DNA from: Paenibacillus dendritiformis
GTDB taxonomy: Bacteria; Bacillota; Bacilli; Paenibacillales; Paenibacillaceae
Assembly (NCBI RefSeq): GCF_945605565.1
Contig: NZ_OX216966.1
Location: 1,981,501-2,045,500 of the forward strand
DNA: 64,000 nucleotides
Direction: 5' to 3'
The notes under the pieces: generated by a model
What the model was told of the DNA's origin: nothing
The model's input: the letters and a program-made list of their open reading frames with translations, nothing else
The model's database searches: none
Made by a program: the position numbers and the translations under genes
In this document: positions 61,506 to 64,000 of the stretch, one piece after another
Layout of the letters: every line of letters starts with the position of its first letter
Position numbering within the stretch: position 1 is the stretch's first letter

Positions 61506-61870
61506 GCTTGAAATTGTGGAGGGAATTGCTGCTATTTTACAGGAATTTCGGCTCAATGCGTCTACATCCCGAGGAAATGCTGCACAGCTACATCATTTTA
61601 GGCCTTTTTGCTCCAAGTCGAAGCGAAGCGGGTGAAATTGCTGCCCTTTTGCAGGATTCCCTTTCTGGTGAAGTCGTCCCTATCGAATTGCTGTATTTGC
61701 GCAGGATTTTGCTTGCCGAACAGGCTTTACCGAATAAGTGTGCCTTGAGAAATCATGCAGTTATGCGGATTTCCTTATCGAATCGGCGTGTCTGGAGAAA
61801 TTATGCAGTTATGCAGAATTGGCCTACCGGATAGACGTGTTTAGGGATATTGTGCAGTTTTCAGGCCGTT
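61506..61870. repeat. Degenerate tandem repeats of the CTGCA...TGCAGGA family, about seven units
   Basis: Imperfect units spaced about 48-63 bp share the pattern GAAATTGCTGCAnnnTGCAGGATTT: for example AATTGCTGCTATTTTACAGGA (near 61523), AATTGCTGCCCTTTTGCAGGA (near 61637), AATTGCTGTATTTGCGCAGGA (near 61686), and two adjacent ones with ATTATGCAGTTATGCAGAAT (near 61798). The core matches the repeats at 91-918 and 20744-20940. No gene lies here. Confidence 0.8.
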
Positions 61871-62104
61871 GGAACCCCCATTTTTTCGAAGGGGTGGAGA
61901 TTGTCCATTTACCTAATCAAACTTGGCACTCCGTGCAGAGCGTTTTAAATCCATTTTTCTATGAAGAGACGAATCCGAATAGAGTGCCGAAAAATCCCTT
62001 GGACTTTCTTGTATCGAGAAGGCGGCAAGGGGCTGCCCGCAAGCTAATACCGCTGCGGGGCGGCTCAAAAGCGCGGCGCTGCGCCGCATTAATGGAAGCC
62101 AGCG
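61871..62104. other. Gene-free spacer before gatC
   Basis: No gene is supported. A GC-rich palindromic patch (GCTGCGGGGCGGC...GCGGCGCTGCGCCGC) sits near 62050-62095. Confidence 0.4.
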
Positions 62105-62133
62105 TTGAGTTGGCCACGCTTCTAGGCTATAAT
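62105..62133 (+). promoter_or_regulatory. Sigma-A promoter of gatCAB
   Basis: TTGAGT (62105-62110), a 17-bp spacer and TATAAT (62128-62133). The gatC ribosome binding site lies 30 bp on. Confidence 0.75.
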
Positions 62134-62180
62134 AGAGGGATGAATTTGGCCCAATTGGGACAAGGAGGAACAGGTTGCCG

Positions 62181-62468
62181 ATGAGCATTCAGGTACAAGA
62201 CGTCGAGCATGTGGCCAAGCTGGCACGGCTCAATTTAACCGATGAAGAAAAAGCGCGCTATACCGAGCAGCTGAACGCGATTCTGAAGTACGCAGAGAAG
62301 TTGAACGAGCTGGATACGGATGACGTGCCGCCGACAACGCATGTTCTGCCGATTCGCAATGTGATGCGTGACGATACCGTTCGTCCATCGCTGCCGATAG
62401 AGAAAGTCATGCTGAACGCGCCGCAGGAAGAGGACGGCCAATTCCAGGTTCCGGCGGTTCTGGAGTAA
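62181..62468 (+). CDS. gatC: Glu-tRNA(Gln)/Asp-tRNA(Asn) amidotransferase subunit C
   Basis: A 95-residue subunit that holds GatA and GatB together. The motif [20 protein letters not shown] and the end [15 protein letters not shown] are typical. ATG 62181 follows AAGGAGGAACAGG with a long spacer; TTG 62175 is an alternative. First gene of gatCAB, read from the sigma-A promoter upstream. Confidence 0.95.
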   Translation: MSIQVQDVEHVAKLARLNLTDEEKARYTEQLNAILKYAEKLNELDTDDVPPTTHVLPIRNVMRDDTVRPSLPIEKVMLNAPQEEDGQFQVPAVLE

Positions 62469-62488
62469 AGAGAGAGGGGGTAACCGCA

Positions 62489-63949
62489 TTGACATTGTTG
62501 GATATGACGATATCACAAGCTAGACAAGCCTTGGCAGACCGCAAAGTATCCGCCGCCGAGCTGACGGAGGCGTCTTTTGCGCGCATCGCGCAGACTGACG
62601 GGCGGGTGCAGGCGTTCCTGACGCTGAATGAAGAAGGAGCCAAGGCGCAGGCGAAGCGCATCGATGAGCGCCGGGCCGCAGGCGAGGCGCTCCATCCGCT
62701 GGCCGGCATTCCGGCTGGCTTGAAAGACAATATCGTGAGCGAAGGGATGCGCACGACATGCGCCAGCCGCTTCCTCGAGAACTATGAGCCGGTCTATGAC
62801 GGAACCGTTGCCCGCAAGCTGAAGGAAGCGGACGTCGTTACGGTTGGCAAGCTCAATATGGATGAGTTCGCCATGGGCGGCTCCAATGAGAATTCGGCTT
62901 ACCAGCTGACCCGCAATCCGTGGGATCTGGAGCGCGTACCTGGCGGTTCGAGCGGCGGCTCGGCTGCAGCGGTGGCCGCCGGCCAAGTCAGCTTCGCTCT
63001 CGGATCCGATACGGGCGGATCGATCCGCCAGCCGGCGTCCTATTGCGGCATCGTCGGCCTGAAGCCTACCTACGGCCTCGTATCGCGCTTCGGCCTTGTC
63101 GCGTTCGCATCTTCCCTCGATCAGATCGGGCCGCTGACGAACAATGTGGAGGATGCCGCGCATGTGCTGCAGGCCATCGCCGGCTACGACCCGATGGATT
63201 CCACCTCGGCCCGGGTCGACATTCCCGATTATGCGGCGGCCTTGAGCGGAGAGGTGCGCGGCCTGCGCATCGGCGTGCCGTCCGAATATATCGGGCAGGG
63301 CGTCGATCCGAAGGTGAAGGAAGCGGTGCTCGCTGCCCTGAAGGTATACGAGCAATTGGGCGCGACCTGGGAAGAGGTGTTGATGCCGCATACGGATTAT
63401 GCCGTGGCGACCTATTACCTGCTCGCTTCGTCCGAAGCGTCGTCCAACCTGGCGCGCTTCGACGGGGTACGCTATGGCGTTCGCGCGGAGCAGCCGGGCA
63501 ATCTGCTCGAGCTGTATCTTCAGTCGCGCAGCCAGGGCTTCGGCCCGGAAGTGAAGCGGCGCATCATGCTCGGAACATACGCGCTCAGTTCCGGCTACTA
63601 CGACGCCTATTATCTGAAGGCGCAGAAGGTTCGGACCTTGATTCAGCGCGACTTCGAACAGGCATTCCAGAAGTATGACGTTCTGCTCGGGCCGACGGCG
63701 CCGACGACGGCCTTCCGTCTGGGCGAACAGATTGACGATCCGCTTCAAATGTACTTGAATGATATTTTGACGATTCCAGTCAGCTTGGCGGGCGTGCCGG
63801 CGATCAGCATTCCATGCGGGTTGGCGGACGGCATGCCGGTAGGGCTGCAGCTGATCGGACGTGCGTTCGATGAGGCGACCGTGCTGCGCGCGGCGCATGC
63901 GTTCGAGCAGAATACCGATCATCACAAGCTGCGTCCGCAGTTGTCATAG
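62489..63949 (+). CDS. gatA: Glu-tRNA(Gln) amidotransferase subunit A
   Basis: A 486-residue amidase that supplies ammonia from glutamine to GatB. The catalytic Ser-cisSer-Lys triad is Lys in AGLKDNIV, and the Ser pair in [16 protein letters not shown] and [13 protein letters not shown]. The length matches the family. TTG 62489 follows GAGAGGGGG and gives the expected N-terminus. Stop codon and the gatB ribosome binding site follow directly. Confidence 0.96.
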   Translation: MTLLDMTISQARQALADRKVSAAELTEASFARIAQTDGRVQAFLTLNEEGAKAQAKRIDERRAAGEALHPLAGIPAGLKDNIVSEGMRTTCASRFLENYEPVYDGTVARKLKEADVVTVGKLNMDEFAMGGSNENSAYQLTRNPWDLERVPGGSSGGSAAAVAAGQVSFALGSDTGGSIRQPASYCGIVGLKPTYGLVSRFGLVAFASSLDQIGPLTNNVEDAAHVLQAIAGYDPMDSTSARVDIPDYAAALSGEVRGLRIGVPSEYIGQGVDPKVKEAVLAALKVYEQLGATWEEVLMPHTDYAVATYYLLASSEASSNLARFDGVRYGVRAEQPGNLLELYLQSRSQGFGPEVKRRIMLGTYALSSGYYDAYYLKAQKVRTLIQRDFEQAFQKYDVLLGPTAPTTAFRLGEQIDDPLQMYLNDILTIPVSLAGVPAISIPCGLADGMPVGLQLIGRAFDEATVLRAAHAFEQNTDHHKLRPQLS

Positions 63950-63963
63950 AGGAGGCTTACGAC

Positions 63964-64000
63964 ATGCCAAGTGCTAGATATGAGACGGTAATCGGACTGG
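63964..64000 (+). CDS. gatB: Amidotransferase subunit B, N-terminal fragment cut by the window edge
   Basis: The first 12 codons after GAGGAGGC (MPSARYETVIGL) agree with the N-terminus of GatB, and the order gatC-gatA-gatB is standard. The rest lies outside the window. Confidence 0.88.
   Translation, partial: MPSARYETVIGL

Noticed and set aside
1-64000. tRNA, rRNA, phage or transposase genes
   Set aside because: No cloverleaf, rRNA-like or integrase/transposase sequence was recognised on either strand.

Overview
The window looks like chromosomal DNA of a spore-forming, moderately GC-rich Bacillota, most likely Paenibacillus or a close relative. The grounds are strong AGGAGG-type ribosome binding sites with frequent GTG/TTG starts, a YyaC-type spore gene, an rsbV-rsbW-sigB module, DUF1128 and DUF6483-type genes, a TcyP-like cystine transporter, a gatCAB operon, and long repeat arrays between genes. 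I see no rRNA, tRNA, CRISPR array, transposase or phage module. The species call is inference.

Layout. 1-960: terminator of an upstream gene, then a threefold 276-bp repeat array. 1000-4144: two-gene copper-type locus (DUF4198-like secreted protein, CopC-CopD fusion with a long disordered linker). 4241-6250: catalase behind a perfect Fur-type palindrome, followed by a truncated Fur-family protein. 6544-8969: anhydro-MurNAc kinase and a serine beta-lactamase-like hydrolase. 8970-10666: gene-free, with an 18-bp array and a 171-bp higher-order array. 10667-20173: IclR regulator plus a complete Opp/Dpp-type ABC transporter, M20 peptidase, DUF1177 and AroM-family protein. 20174-21055: gene-free, with relatives of both large repeat families. 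21056-25828: GH8 glucanase and a three-gene lipid-linked glycosyl-transfer set. 25974-30233: radical SAM maturase-like enzyme, secreted SH3-like repeat protein, membrane-anchored protein and cystine symporter.

30374-40843 is a general-stress region. It holds a DUF1328 membrane peptide and a YtxG-like protein diverging from two sigma-B-like promoters. Then come a receiver-PP2C phosphatase (RsbY-like), a large hybrid kinase (RsbK-like), a CheR methyltransferase (RsbM-like), a second receiver-kinase, rsbV, rsbW and sigB, and a YtxH-like protein. This resembles the RsbK/RsbY/RsbM control of sigma-B known from the Bacillus cereus group. The sequence also shows a sigma-B-like promoter directly before rsbV.

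40918-61123 is mixed housekeeping and accessory content: PAP2 phosphatase, asparaginase, CutC, DUF1128, YyaC, a 31-residue toxin-like peptide, hydrolases, a PilZ protein, a cell-surface protein, an O-antigen-ligase-like protein, two tandem PepSY-like secreted paralogues, a hydroxyacid dehydrogenase, a luciferase-like monooxygenase, cupredoxin, DedA, thioredoxin-like protein and an M24 peptidase. 61174-62170 is another gene-free repeat stretch, followed by gatC, gatA and the first codons of gatB.

The best candidates for undescribed biology are the IclR-ABC-M20-DUF1177-AroM locus, where both unknown proteins show hints of enzymatic folds, the dispersed intergenic repeat families, and the sigma-B locus with its promoter set.
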